A stretch of DNA of 64,000 bases, from contig NZ_CP051155.1 of the NCBI RefSeq assembly GCF_012277275.1, positions 2,542,001 through 2,606,000 on the forward strand, given 5' to 3'. This document shows positions 19,923 to 28,625 of this stretch, one piece after another. Every line of letters begins with the position of its first letter. The first letter of the stretch is position 1. The notes beneath the pieces were generated by a model. The model saw only the letters and a list, made by a program, of their open reading frames with translations, made no database searches and was not told where the DNA came from. A program made the position numbers and the translations under genes. The DNA is from Gephyromycinifex aptenodytis (lineage in GTDB: Bacteria > Actinomycetota > Actinomycetes > Actinomycetales > Dermatophilaceae).

Positions 19923-20216
19923 ATGTCACCGGTGCTCGTCATCTCGCTGGTCCTCGTGGCATGGCTGGTGATCGCCTTGGTGCTGGGGGTGTGGCTGCGG
20001 CACTGGCAACCGCCGGTGCTGGCTACGGCTGCTCTGGCGTGCTGGTTGTTGGCCATGCAGCAGGTGTGGGGGGTGATCGATGCCGGCGCCCCGCTGCCGG
20101 AGGCCGACGCGGTGCCCATGCTGGGGGTGGTCTACCTGGCGGGTACGGCCGTGCTGATCGTGGCTTCGGTGGTGGCGGCCAGTCGGGCGCTGGGTAGGCG
20201 CAGGTCCGCTCGGTGA
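19923..20216 (+). CDS. Small three-helix membrane protein
   Basis: A 97-aa protein with three hydrophobic helices (VLVISLVLVAWLVIALVLGV, LATAALACWLLAMQQVWGV, LGVVYLAGTAVLIVASVVAA) and an Arg-rich C-terminus. The long frame open from 19530 is misleading; the ATG at 19923 follows AGGAAAGG and starts directly at the first helix. The family is not recognised. Its TGA overlaps the GTG start of the Tag glycosylase by 4 bp, so the two are translationally coupled, though no functional link is evident. Confidence 0.8.
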   Translation: MSPVLVISLVLVAWLVIALVLGVWLRHWQPPVLATAALACWLLAMQQVWGVIDAGAPLPEADAVPMLGVVYLAGTAVLIVASVVAASRALGRRRSAR

Positions 20217-20815
20217 GCGATGTCGTCATCGGGCCAGACGGACTGGCCAGACCCTCCTGGGCCAGTACCGATCCGCTGCTGCGCGCCTATTACGACACCG
20301 AGTGGGGCATGCCGGTGCGTGATGAGCGCGGGCTGTTCGAGCGGCTGAGCCTGGAAGCCTTCCAGTCGGGGCTGAGCTGGGCGACGATCCTGCGTAAGCG
20401 GCCGTCGTTTCGGGCGGCGTTCGCGGACTTCGACCCGGAGGTGGTCGCAGCCTTCGGCCCGGCCGAGGTCGAGCGTCTGATGGGTGAGGCGGGGATCGTG
20501 CGCAACCGGCGCAAGATTGAGGCGACGATCACCAACGCTCGCGCAACCTTGGGTTTACGCGACGAGCACGGCCGACCGGGACTGCCCGATCTCATCTGGT
20601 CCTTCCAGCCCGAGCGCACCCCCGCCCCGCGCACGATGCAGGAGATCCCGACCTCATCCCCGGAGTCGCTGGCGTTGAGCCGAGAACTCAAACGTCGCGG
20701 GTTCACCTTCGTCGGCCCGACGACGATGTTCGCCCTGATGGAGGCAGTGGGCATCGTGGATACCCACCTGCTCGATTCCCACCGGCGCGGCAGCTCAGGG
20801 GTCTGGCCGTCCTGA
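20213..20815 (+). CDS. tag: DNA-3-methyladenine glycosylase I family (Tag-like)
   Basis: A 200-aa member of the Tag family, which excises 3-methyladenine from alkylated DNA. Family blocks are YYDTEWGMPVRDERGLFERL, LSLEAFQSGLSWATILRKR (with the base-recognition Glu) and KRRGFTFVGPTTMFALMEAV. The zinc-snap cysteines of E. coli Tag (Cys4 and Cys179) are missing: the N-terminal segment reads ARPSWAS and the C-terminal one DTHLLDSHRRG. From memory, this zinc-less form is common in Actinobacteria, so it is probably functional. The GTG start overlaps the preceding stop. Confidence 0.9.
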   Translation: MSDVVIGPDGLARPSWASTDPLLRAYYDTEWGMPVRDERGLFERLSLEAFQSGLSWATILRKRPSFRAAFADFDPEVVAAFGPAEVERLMGEAGIVRNRRKIEATITNARATLGLRDEHGRPGLPDLIWSFQPERTPAPRTMQEIPTSSPESLALSRELKRRGFTFVGPTTMFALMEAVGIVDTHLLDSHRRGSSGVWPS

Positions 20816-20826
20816 GTCGCGCTGCC

Positions 20827-20910
20827 GCTCACCCCGCGAGCCGTCAATCCGCAGTGACGGCTCGCCGTGCTCACCCCGCGAGCCGTCGATTCGCAGTGAC
20901 GGCTCGCGGA
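20827..20910. repeat. Tandemly duplicated hairpin, possible double terminator
   Basis: A 42-bp unit beginning GCTCACCCCGCGAGCCGTC occurs twice in tandem (starts 20827 and 20869). Each copy holds an inverted repeat: CGAGCCGTCA/TGACGGCTCG in the first and CCGCGAGCCGTC/GACGGCTCGCGG in the second, with loops differing at two positions. No T-run follows, only GAAAAGG. It sits just downstream of tag. The rest of 20911-21166 shows no gene. Confidence 0.7.
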
Positions 20911-21166
20911 AAAGGGGGAGGGCCGCGCTGACCTGTGACGTGACGGTACTGACGGTGCCGCCGGGCCCAGCTCTCGTTACGGCTGGCGTCCCTACGCCGA
21001 ACGTCTCAGGTTCGACCCCGGCCGAGGGGTGCGAGGACTACCCAGTACGACCGGGTCGGACGCGACGGATGGAGCGGGCAAGCCGGGAGGAACCGGGGCG
21101 TGGTCGTGGCCTCCCGCAGGACGTGGCAGCATCGAGCAGACACCCACCTGCTTAAAGGACGTGCTC

Positions 21167-21628
21167 GTGACCCCTGCAACTGTGTTCAAACGGCTCGCGT
21201 TTGCCGAGGCGGTGACGTGGACCCTGCTGATCATCGGCATGGTGCTCAAGTACGTCACGCACACCACCGACCTGGGGGTGCAGGTCTTCGGGCTGGTGCA
21301 CGGAGTGGTGTTCCTCAGCTACGTGATCGCCACGGTCGCGATCTGGATCGATCAGCAGTGGCGGGTCAGCACCGGCGTGCTGGGCCTGTTCAGTTCCGTC
21401 ATCCCCTACGCCACGGTGTGGTTCGAACGCCTCGTGGAGTCACGCGGCTTGCTCTCTGGAGCCTGGCGCGTGACCGGAGATGTCGAGCAGCTCACCGGCG
21501 CCGAGAAGGTCCTGTCGAGGGCGTTGGCGCGCCCCGTGCTTGCGTGCGTGCTCGCGGTGCTCCTCGTCGCGGCGTTGACGGCCTTCCTGCTCTACCTGGG
21601 TCCGCCGACCTCCTGGGGTCGGGCCTGA
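21167..21628 (+). CDS. DUF3817 integral membrane protein
   Basis: A 153-aa protein with a DUF3817 core: FKRLAFAEAVTWTLLIIGMV (first helix), FGLVHGVVFLSYVIATVAIW (second), VLGLFSSVIPYATVWFER (third), and a fourth helix at the C-terminus (LACVLAVLLVAALTAFLLYL). The function of the family is unknown. GTG 21167 follows AAAGGA with 7-base spacing and starts at the conserved core, so it is preferred to the frame opening at 21029. Its 3' end overlaps the convergent FprA-like gene by 37 bp, leaving no room for a terminator. Confidence 0.87.
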   Translation: MTPATVFKRLAFAEAVTWTLLIIGMVLKYVTHTTDLGVQVFGLVHGVVFLSYVIATVAIWIDQQWRVSTGVLGLFSSVIPYATVWFERLVESRGLLSGAWRVTGDVEQLTGAEKVLSRALARPVLACVLAVLLVAALTAFLLYLGPPTSWGRA

Positions 21629-23040
21629 GCGTGCTCATCGGCCGGGGTGGGCGGGCCGCCGGGGCGTTCCCTGGTCACCAGGTCCAGTAGTTCCTGCCAG
21701 GCTTCGATCTTGCTGCGATCCCGGCCTTGGCCCTGACCGCGGCTCTGCTCGGCCTCGTCGATGCGGCGCCAGTCTTCGAAGGTCGAGGGCCGGAAGCCGC
21801 GTTCGGCGAGGTGGCGGTCCAGGTCGAGGCTGGCGCGCTCGTCGTGTGGCGCCTCCTGCAGCTCCTGACACAGGTGCCGCACCGTCTGCGCGGCGTCGGA
21901 CTTGTTGGTTCCGATGACCCCGATCGGACCGCGTTTGATCCAACCCACAACGTACTCCCGGCGCAGCCGGTGCCCGTCCTCGGTCAGAACGCGGCCCTCG
22001 TCGTTGGGGATGATGCCGAACTCCATGTCGAAGGGAACCCCGGGCAGCGGAACGCCGCGATAGCCGATGGCGCGTAGGACCAGGTCGGCGGGCAGTTCAC
22101 TGAACTCACCCGTTCCGGTGACCCCTCCGGCGGCATCCAGGGCGGTGCGTTCCACCGTCATCCCGCTGACCTGCTCCTCGCCGGTGACGGCGACCGGGCG
22201 TCGCCAGAACAGGAAGTGCAGGCGGGTCCGCGCCTGCGGCACCTCCCGCGTGGCCGCAGCTTGCAGGGCCGCCACGTTGGCCCTGGTGCGCCGGTCGAGG
22301 TCGGCATCCTCGATGCCCTCGAAAGCCCCGGCATTCACCGTCACGGCCAGGTCGGGCACTGCCAGGAGCTCGCGAAGTTCCTTGGTGGTGAAGCTGGCAT
22401 GTTGCGGTCCGCGTCGCCCGATCACCCAGACGTCAGCGACGGTGTGACGGTGCAGTTCGTCCAGCACCTGCCGGGGCATGTCAGTGCTTTCCAGGTCTTC
22501 GGGGTGCTTGGTCAGGATGCGCGCCACGTCCACCGCCACGTTCCCGACGCCGACGGCAACCACGGAGCGCACCCCGGCTAGGTCTTGGGCTCGCGCGTCC
22601 GGGTGCCCGCCGTACCACGCGACGAATTCACGGGCCGAGCGGCTGCCGGGCAGGGACTCACCCGGGACGTTCATCCGTAGGTCTTCGCTGGCCCCGGCGG
22701 CGTAGATCACCGCGTCGTAGGCGGCCAGCAATTCTTCACGCGCGACGTCGTTGCCGAAATCGACCAGCCCGAGGAAGCGGATGTGCTCGGATTCGAACAC
22801 CCGGGCCAGCGTGGTGGCCACTCCGCGGATGCTCTCGTGGTCAGGTGCCACGCCATAGCGAAGGAGCCCGTACGGGGTGGGCAGACGGTCATACACGTCC
22901 ACCTCGACCGGCACCTGATCCTGGTTGGCCAGTTCCTGCGCGGCATAGAGCCCAGAAGGTCCCGCCCCGACGATGGCTACCCGTCGCCGCTGCCCAGCCG
23001 CGCCGTGATCGCTCGTGCCGTGCTGCTTCGCTGTAGTCAT
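21592..23040 (-). CDS. FprA-like ferredoxin/adrenodoxin-NADP+ reductase
   Basis: A 482-aa flavoprotein of the adrenodoxin-reductase class, transferring electrons between NADPH and ferredoxins through FAD. It has an N-terminal FAD fingerprint, VAIVGAGPSGLYAAQELANQ; the class-specific DRLPTPYGLLRYGVAPDHES; a second Rossmann motif for NADPH, VVAVGVGNVAVDVARILTKH; and WVIGRRGPQHASFTTKELRE. The C-terminal GPIGVIGTNKSDAAQTV closes the FAD site. ATG 23040 follows an in-frame GTG at 23043; no strong ribosome-binding site decides between them. The physiological partner is not encoded nearby. Confidence 0.93.
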   Translation of the reverse strand: MTTAKQHGTSDHGAAGQRRRVAIVGAGPSGLYAAQELANQDQVPVEVDVYDRLPTPYGLLRYGVAPDHESIRGVATTLARVFESEHIRFLGLVDFGNDVAREELLAAYDAVIYAAGASEDLRMNVPGESLPGSRSAREFVAWYGGHPDARAQDLAGVRSVVAVGVGNVAVDVARILTKHPEDLESTDMPRQVLDELHRHTVADVWVIGRRGPQHASFTTKELRELLAVPDLAVTVNAGAFEGIEDADLDRRTRANVAALQAAATREVPQARTRLHFLFWRRPVAVTGEEQVSGMTVERTALDAAGGVTGTGEFSELPADLVLRAIGYRGVPLPGVPFDMEFGIIPNDEGRVLTEDGHRLRREYVVGWIKRGPIGVIGTNKSDAAQTVRHLCQELQEAPHDERASLDLDRHLAERGFRPSTFEDWRRIDEAEQSRGQGQGRDRSKIEAWQELLDLVTRERPGGPPTPADEHAQARPQEVGGPR

Positions 23041-23118
23041 CACGGAAGCCTAGCGGTCATCTTCCCTGGTCGCCGAGGATGAACCTCGTCGACGGGCGGC
23101 GTTCGTGCTCGGGGCCGG

Positions 23119-24816
23119 TCAGCCCTTCTGTTGCCGCTTCTGGATCGCGGCCCACTCGTCGCGCAGCCCCACCGTGCGGTGGAAGAGCATCGGAGTGTGG
23201 GTGTCGTGGGCGAAGTAACCCAGGCGCTCGAACTGCACGACCTGCCCGGGCGCGGCCTCAGCCAGTGCCGGTTCGACCATCGCGGAGAGGACTTCGCGGG
23301 AGTTCGGGTTGAGGTCGTCCATCGCGTCGCCGGTGGCTTCACCGGGGGCGGGTGCGGTGAAGAGCCGGTCGTACAGGTGCACGGTAGCGGGCACGGCGTG
23401 CGGCGCCGAGACCCAGTGCATCGTCGACTTGACCTTGCGCCCGTCGGGGGCGCTGCCGCCACGTGATTCCGGGTCCATCGTCACGTTCACTTGCGTGATG
23501 GTGCCGGCCTCGTCCTTGACCACGTCGGTGCACGTCACGAGGTAGGCCCCGCGCAGGCGCACCTCGCGCCCGGGGGAGAGACGGAAGAACTTCGGCGGGG
23601 GGACTTCGGCGAAGTCGTCTTGTTCGATGAACAACTTGCCCGTGAACGGCACGCTGCGGGTGCCGTCCTGGGGGTTCTCCGGGTTGTTGACGACATCGAA
23701 GTGCTCCACGACGGGGGAGCCATCGGGGTTGGTGGGCCAGTTCGTGATGACGAGTTTGAGCGGGCGCAGCACTGCCATCCGCCGCTGAGAGGTGGTGTTG
23801 AGTTCCCGACGCACGAACGATTCGAGCAGTTCGATGTCGTGTCGGCTGTTGGTGCGGGTCAAGCCCACGTAGGAGCAGAACTCGCGGATGGCGCCGGCCG
23901 GATAGCCGCGTCGACGCAGGCCGGAGATGGTCGGCATCCGGGGGTCGTCCCAGCCTTCGAGGATGCCGTCGCGCACCAGAGCGAGCAGCCGCCGCTTGGA
24001 GGTGACGGTGTGGGTGAGTTCGAGGCGGGCGAACTCGCGCTGCACCGGCTTCTCGAAAGGCAGCGGGAGTTGCTCGAGGTACCAGTCGTACAGCGGCCGG
24101 TGGCTGTCGAACTCCAGCGTGCACAGCGAGTGGGTGACGCCTTCGATGGCGTCGCTCTGCCCGTGCGCCCAGTCGTAGGTGGGGTAGATGCACCAGGAGT
24201 CGCCGGTGCGGTGGTGGTGGGCGCGGCGGATCCGGTACATGACGGGGTCGCGCAGCTGCATGTTCTCGTGCTGCATGTCGACCTTGGCTCGCAGCACGCG
24301 GGAACCGTCGGGATATTCACCGGCGCGCATCTTGCGGAACTCGGTCAGGTTCTCCTGGGCCGGGCGATCCCGGTGGGGGGACTCCACGCCGGGGTTGCCG
24401 TAGCCGCCGCGCTGGGCCGAGATCGTTTCCCCGTCCTGTTCGTCGACGTAGGCCAGGCCCTTCTCGATGAGCAACTCGGCCCAGGAGTAGAGCTGCTCGA
24501 AGTAGTCCGAGGCGAACACGACGGTGTTGGGTGTGAACCCGAGCCATTCGATGTCGGCCTTGATGGAGTCGACGTACTCGACGTCTTCGGTGTCGGGGTT
24601 GGTGTCGTCGAAGCGCAGGTTGCACACCCCGCCGAACTCTTGCGCGATGCCGAAGTCGACGCAGATCGCCTTGGCGTGCCCGATGTGCAGGTACCCGTTC
24701 GGTTCCGGAGGGAAGCGGGTCTGAACCCGGCCGCCATAGGTCCCTGCCTCGATGTCGCGACGCACGGCGTCGCGGACGAAGTCGCTGGCGGGGGCGGGGG
24801 TATCGGGAGTGGCCAT
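23119..24816 (-). CDS. glnS: Glutaminyl-tRNA synthetase
   Basis: A 565-aa class Ic synthetase attaching glutamine to tRNA-Gln. Signature sites are FPPEPNGYLHIGHAKAICVD (HIGH motif, about 36-55), LRFDDTNPDTEDVEYV, and a KMSKS-equivalent read as VTSKRRLL, where Met is Thr. The two C-terminal anticodon-binding beta-barrels are present (about 340-560). There is no YqeY-like extension. Many Actinobacteria make Gln-tRNA indirectly through GatCAB, so a GlnRS is a lineage marker here. AAGGA lies unusually close to the ATG. Confidence 0.95.
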   Translation of the reverse strand: MATPDTPAPASDFVRDAVRRDIEAGTYGGRVQTRFPPEPNGYLHIGHAKAICVDFGIAQEFGGVCNLRFDDTNPDTEDVEYVDSIKADIEWLGFTPNTVVFASDYFEQLYSWAELLIEKGLAYVDEQDGETISAQRGGYGNPGVESPHRDRPAQENLTEFRKMRAGEYPDGSRVLRAKVDMQHENMQLRDPVMYRIRRAHHHRTGDSWCIYPTYDWAHGQSDAIEGVTHSLCTLEFDSHRPLYDWYLEQLPLPFEKPVQREFARLELTHTVTSKRRLLALVRDGILEGWDDPRMPTISGLRRRGYPAGAIREFCSYVGLTRTNSRHDIELLESFVRRELNTTSQRRMAVLRPLKLVITNWPTNPDGSPVVEHFDVVNNPENPQDGTRSVPFTGKLFIEQDDFAEVPPPKFFRLSPGREVRLRGAYLVTCTDVVKDEAGTITQVNVTMDPESRGGSAPDGRKVKSTMHWVSAPHAVPATVHLYDRLFTAPAPGEATGDAMDDLNPNSREVLSAMVEPALAEAAPGQVVQFERLGYFAHDTHTPMLFHRTVGLRDEWAAIQKRQQKG

Positions 24817-24826
24817 GTCCTTAAAA

Positions 24827-25140
24827 CTACACGGCCGGGCAGCCTGCCTCTGGAGGCTGCGCGGCCTTCGAGAGCCGGTGTCTCGGGCGCTGCTCAGCAG
24901 CGTTCGTGGCGGCCGGCAGTTCGGCGACGACGTCGTCGATCACGCTCGCGTCGAGAGTGTTGATTCCTTTGGCGCTGACGGTGAGGCGCACGTAGCGGCC
25001 CAGGCTGGGTACCCCTCACCGCCTGCCCTGCACGTTGGGGTCGAACCGCCTGCTGGTGCGTGCGGCGATAGGAGTGGGCGGGGTGACAGCCGTTCAGGCC
25101 AACGTCGATGACGCACCGAAGCGGCGCCCCCAGGCGCAGG
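24827..25140 (-). pseudogene. Decayed ribosomal protein L28 (rpmB) copy
   Basis: Read on the minus strand, fragments of L28 appear in order but in broken frames: HSYRRTH (about 25095-25075), then after a frameshift RRFDPNVQGRR, an in-frame TGA, and VPSLGRYVRLTVSAKGINTL followed by DDVVAELPAATN. Intact L28 reads roughly SHRRTxRRFDPNVQxR, then LGRxVxLxVSAKGIxTID. No start codon or ribosome-binding site is left. The second frame runs on to a TAG at 24827, past the usual L28 end. This accounts for much of the 560-bp gap before 25377; the rest holds only the promoter region of the next gene. Confidence 0.72.
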
Positions 25141-25376
25141 CCCAGGGCGCGGCCTCACGGCGGTATCGGTGAGTGTGGCTTGGCCAGTACGCGTCCGGAA
25201 AGGTATACCGATCGACCCATCGCCTACACAAGAGCGATTGTGTTGTGAGAGTAACCAGTTCAGGTCTACAGGGCGACGTGCCTTGGCTCTAGTCTGGGCG
25301 CACACGCTCACCATTCAGCGGTGTCACCGGCATCCCGCCAGGTGTGCAGCACCTGTAGACGGAGGGGTAAACACAT

Positions 25377-27416
25377 ATGGAGACCCTTGTTGCGTACGCC
25401 GGGCGCCTAGCTGCAACGGAGGACGTTCGGGTTCGATTCGACCGAGTTGAGGAGCACTACCGCTCGAGGTGGCATCAGACACCACAACGCCATGACCTCG
25501 TCTCCTCTTCATGCGGGATGGCAATGTGGGCAGCCGCCGACTCGCCGTCGCGGTGGCAGCCCTGGGCACAGCGCGGACGCAGCGCGGTGGCCTCCTGCTA
25601 CACGCCCCTGGGCGTCGAGCGGATAACGGCCGCAGGGGCGAACGAGGCTCCTTTCGAATTGGTGGACGCATTGCGGGCAGCCCCCGGGCGGATCTTCGAC
25701 ATCACGCCGCCGTTTGTGTGCGCTTCACTCGATGTCGAGGGTGATTCGCTCGATCTCTTCACCGACGCTTTAGGAGTCGGGCGTCTTTTCGGGGTCCGCA
25801 CCGCGTGGGGGCACGTGTGGAGCAACCGACCGGTTGCGGCGTTGTTGTTCGCAGATTTTCCAGTAGTGCCCGATGCGGTGGGTTGGGCTCAGTCAGCGGT
25901 CGCCGACGAATTCTACGGAAACCGGACTCCGTTCCAAGGGGTCCGCGTCGTTGGTCCGGCGACCCGCATCACCTGGCGCCAGGAGCGCCTACTCGTGAAC
26001 GAGCTCGATACGGTGACGAGCTGGCTCACCCCCCAGGGGCAGAACGAAGACCTGATCGAACAAGCCGCAGCCGACTTGACGTCGACCACCGCCTCCATCG
26101 GGCGGTGGATGAAGGGGACCCCCGTCATCGACCTCAGTGGCGGACGAGATTCCAGGCTTGTCGCCGCAGGATTCCTCGCTGCCGGCACTGACATGGTGCT
26201 GCATTCGCACGACGCGGTTGCCGACGACCTGAAGGTGGCTCTGGAACTCGTGGCACTGCTCGATCGAGATATCGAGCACGATGTCGAACACATGAGCACG
26301 GGAGGTGTCGCAAAGCCGCAGCCGCTCGCAGCCGCTGACGCGGCGCGCGCGTGGCACCGCCACGCTGAAGGGCTCCGCCCCGCGACCTTCCTGCATTACC
26401 CCGTGCCGGAGAGTCTCGATGGAGATCGGCGAGTGGCCGTCGGCGGTGCCGGTGGCGAGGTCGCCCACTCTTATTACGGCACCTCAGCAGATGCAGTATT
26501 TGCCAACCTGGATGATGAACTGCGCGCGGGTATCGAGAACCCCGTTGACTCGCCGCGTGTGCTGCGGCAGTTCGCTGAGCGGATCGTGCGACGGCACTGC
26601 CCTGTCCCAGGCGTTCAGCGGGAGGCTCGGGAAGCACTCACCGAACATGTGTTGTGCGTGCTCAACCGCATTCAGGAAGCGGGCGTCTACGGGCCCAACG
26701 CTCTCGACCATTTCTACGTCCTGGAACGGATGCGCCGTTGGGGCACGACGGCGGAGCGGCACGGTGTCATGTCTCCACTACTCACACCCAGTTTCCAGCG
26801 AGCTGCTTTGGCGTTGCGCCCGGAGCAGCGCCGTACGAACGCATTGCACCGGCAGCTGACGGAGGCTTTGGTTCCGCGCTGGCGGGGTGTGCCGTACTTC
26901 CCGGGGGAGATGACTGCGCAATCACCCCAACGGCGCGCTCCCGCCAGGATCCTGCATCTGGCCGATTGCACCGACGCATCGTCCATCGAAGCAGTGTTGG
27001 CCAACCCCGACGAATGGCACTACCCATTCGACCCCGCGCTCATGGCAGAGATCTGGCGTGGCTCCGCCCGGCACGAAACCTCCGCGGCACAAGAACGGTT
27101 GGTTCGCAGCGCCGTGTGGCGCGCGGCCTTCGCTGATATTGCGGCTGACATCAACGGCACGCCGCGGCCGCACCGTGAAGGCTGCTTACCACCTCCGCCG
27201 GAACCTGCACCCGCACCTGCACCTGCACCCGCACCTATGTCTGCTTTAAAGACGACCCGATCGGTGGTCCCGGAAACTCGGCCTGACCCCACGATCACCG
27301 CGCTGCTGTTGCAAACTCAGGCTGTCCGCCGCCTCGTGAACAGCCGGGCGTGGGTGAGCGTGCGAGACACCCTTCCCGGGCGCCGGCTACGACGGTTCTT
27401 TGCTGTTCGTCGTTGA
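25377..27416 (+). CDS. Asparagine-synthetase-like protein lacking the glutaminase cysteine
   Basis: A 679-aa protein. The central domain carries the ATP-pyrophosphatase P-loop VIDLSGGRDSRLVAAGF (about 243-259; SGGxDS) and later AVGGAGGEVAHSYYG, as in AsnB-type synthetases. The N-terminal 200 residues keep traces of a class II glutaminase fold (GRLFGVRTAWGHVWSNRPVA), but the protein starts METLVAYAG, so the catalytic Cys2 is absent and glutamine hydrolysis is unlikely. A PAPAPAPAPAP linker (about 617-627) precedes a basic C-terminal tail. GGAGGGG lies 9 bases before the ATG. No biosynthetic partners are adjacent; the acceptor is unknown. Confidence 0.8.
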   Translation: METLVAYAGRLAATEDVRVRFDRVEEHYRSRWHQTPQRHDLVSSSCGMAMWAAADSPSRWQPWAQRGRSAVASCYTPLGVERITAAGANEAPFELVDALRAAPGRIFDITPPFVCASLDVEGDSLDLFTDALGVGRLFGVRTAWGHVWSNRPVAALLFADFPVVPDAVGWAQSAVADEFYGNRTPFQGVRVVGPATRITWRQERLLVNELDTVTSWLTPQGQNEDLIEQAAADLTSTTASIGRWMKGTPVIDLSGGRDSRLVAAGFLAAGTDMVLHSHDAVADDLKVALELVALLDRDIEHDVEHMSTGGVAKPQPLAAADAARAWHRHAEGLRPATFLHYPVPESLDGDRRVAVGGAGGEVAHSYYGTSADAVFANLDDELRAGIENPVDSPRVLRQFAERIVRRHCPVPGVQREAREALTEHVLCVLNRIQEAGVYGPNALDHFYVLERMRRWGTTAERHGVMSPLLTPSFQRAALALRPEQRRTNALHRQLTEALVPRWRGVPYFPGEMTAQSPQRRAPARILHLADCTDASSIEAVLANPDEWHYPFDPALMAEIWRGSARHETSAAQERLVRSAVWRAAFADIAADINGTPRPHREGCLPPPPEPAPAPAPAPAPMSALKTTRSVVPETRPDPTITALLLQTQAVRRLVNSRAWVSVRDTLPGRRLRRFFAVRR

Positions 27417-27459
27417 GTGAGGGTGACGAGCCCGGGCTCGGGCTCTCGCCGCGCGTTGG

Positions 27460-28410
27460 TCAGTCGTCGCCGTGGCCGTTCATCGCGCCAGTGCTGGGGA
27501 TCGAGTCACGGTCGAACGGGGTGCGCTGATAGACGTAGTAGTTCAGCCAGTTCGCGTACAGCAGGAACGCGTGCGACCGCCACGTCATCCGCGGGGTGCG
27601 GGTGGGGTCGTCGTCCGGGAAATAGTTCGCGGGCACGTTGATGTCCAGGCCCCGTGAGATGTCGCGCTGGTACTCCCCTAGCAGGGTGTCCCGCTCATAC
27701 TCGGGGTGGCCGGTCACGAACAGTTGTCGCTGGTCGCTGCTGGAAACCAGGTACACCCCTGCCTGCGGGGATGAGGCGACCAGCTCCAACCCGTCTGCAG
27801 CCTCGATGGCGGCCACCTCGATCCCGGTGTGACGCGAGTGCGGCGCCGGGAACACCGCGTCGAAACCCCGCACGATCGGTGAGTTCGGCAAGTGCACGTC
27901 GTGATCGAAGATGCCGAACATCTTCTCCGGCAGCGCATGCTTACCGACACCGAAGTGCCGGTACAAGCCTGCTTGCGCGCCCCAGCAGGTGTGCAGCGTC
28001 GAAAAGACGTGCTGCGCACTCCAATCCATGATCTCGCACAGCTCGTCCCAGTAATCGACCTCCTCGAACGGCATCAGCTCAATGGGGGCGCCGGTGATGA
28101 TGAGGCCGTCGAACTTCTGATCCCGCACCTGGTCGAACGTCGTGTAGAACGCGTCCAGATGTTCCGAGGCGGTGTTCTTCGACTCGTGCGAACTCATCCG
28201 CAGCAGACTCACATGCACTTGCAGCGGCGTGTTCGACAACAACCGCAACACTTGGGTCTCGGTGTTGACCTTCGTCGGCATGAGGTTGACCATCGCGATG
28301 TGCAGCGGCCGGATGTCCTGATGGTCGGCCCGCTCCTGGGACATCGTGAAGATGTTCTCCTCCCGCAAAGTGGCGCGGGCCGGAAGATCACGGGGGATGG
28401 TGACGGGCAT
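27460..28410 (-). CDS. metA: Homoserine O-acetyltransferase, MetA type
   Basis: A 316-aa member of the MetA family, activating homoserine for methionine synthesis. The catalytic Cys142 is in TLHTCWGAQAG, and the His-x-Glu partner is in VTGHPEYERDTLL. Residue 111 in TGAPIELMPFEEV is Glu; in this family Glu111 is associated with acetyl-CoA use and Gly with succinyl-CoA, so the enzyme is predicted to be an acetyltransferase despite its MetA fold. AGGAG precedes the ATG by 6 bases. The 215-bp upstream region shows no SAM-riboswitch signature. Confidence 0.95.
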   Translation of the reverse strand: MPVTIPRDLPARATLREENIFTMSQERADHQDIRPLHIAMVNLMPTKVNTETQVLRLLSNTPLQVHVSLLRMSSHESKNTASEHLDAFYTTFDQVRDQKFDGLIITGAPIELMPFEEVDYWDELCEIMDWSAQHVFSTLHTCWGAQAGLYRHFGVGKHALPEKMFGIFDHDVHLPNSPIVRGFDAVFPAPHSRHTGIEVAAIEAADGLELVASSPQAGVYLVSSSDQRQLFVTGHPEYERDTLLGEYQRDISRGLDINVPANYFPDDDPTRTPRMTWRSHAFLLYANWLNYYVYQRTPFDRDSIPSTGAMNGHGDD

Positions 28411-28625
28411 GGGGCACTCCTAGCGATGGCGGCTACCTCTACCTGTAGGTCGAGCGCGGCATCCGATGTCTGAGGTAGTCACATCCTGAGATGCGGCCAC
28501 GCGCCCCTGCCACTCCCCGGGGGCGACGAACGCCGCCCGAACCCAGAGGAATCCTCGGCTCGGACGGCGCCCGTCACGCTCATGTTGCTGCTGCCCTGAG
28601 GTTCAGCGCGGGCAGCGGGCGGAAC

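Noticed and set aside
20940-21060. tRNA suggested by a GGTTCGACCCC T-loop-like string
   Set aside because: The bases flanking the loop (CTCAG and CCCGG) do not pair, and no acceptor, D or anticodon arms are found.
28411-28625. SAM riboswitch upstream of metA
   Set aside because: The minus-strand sequence lacks the conserved blocks of SAM-I, SAM-II and SAM-IV aptamers.
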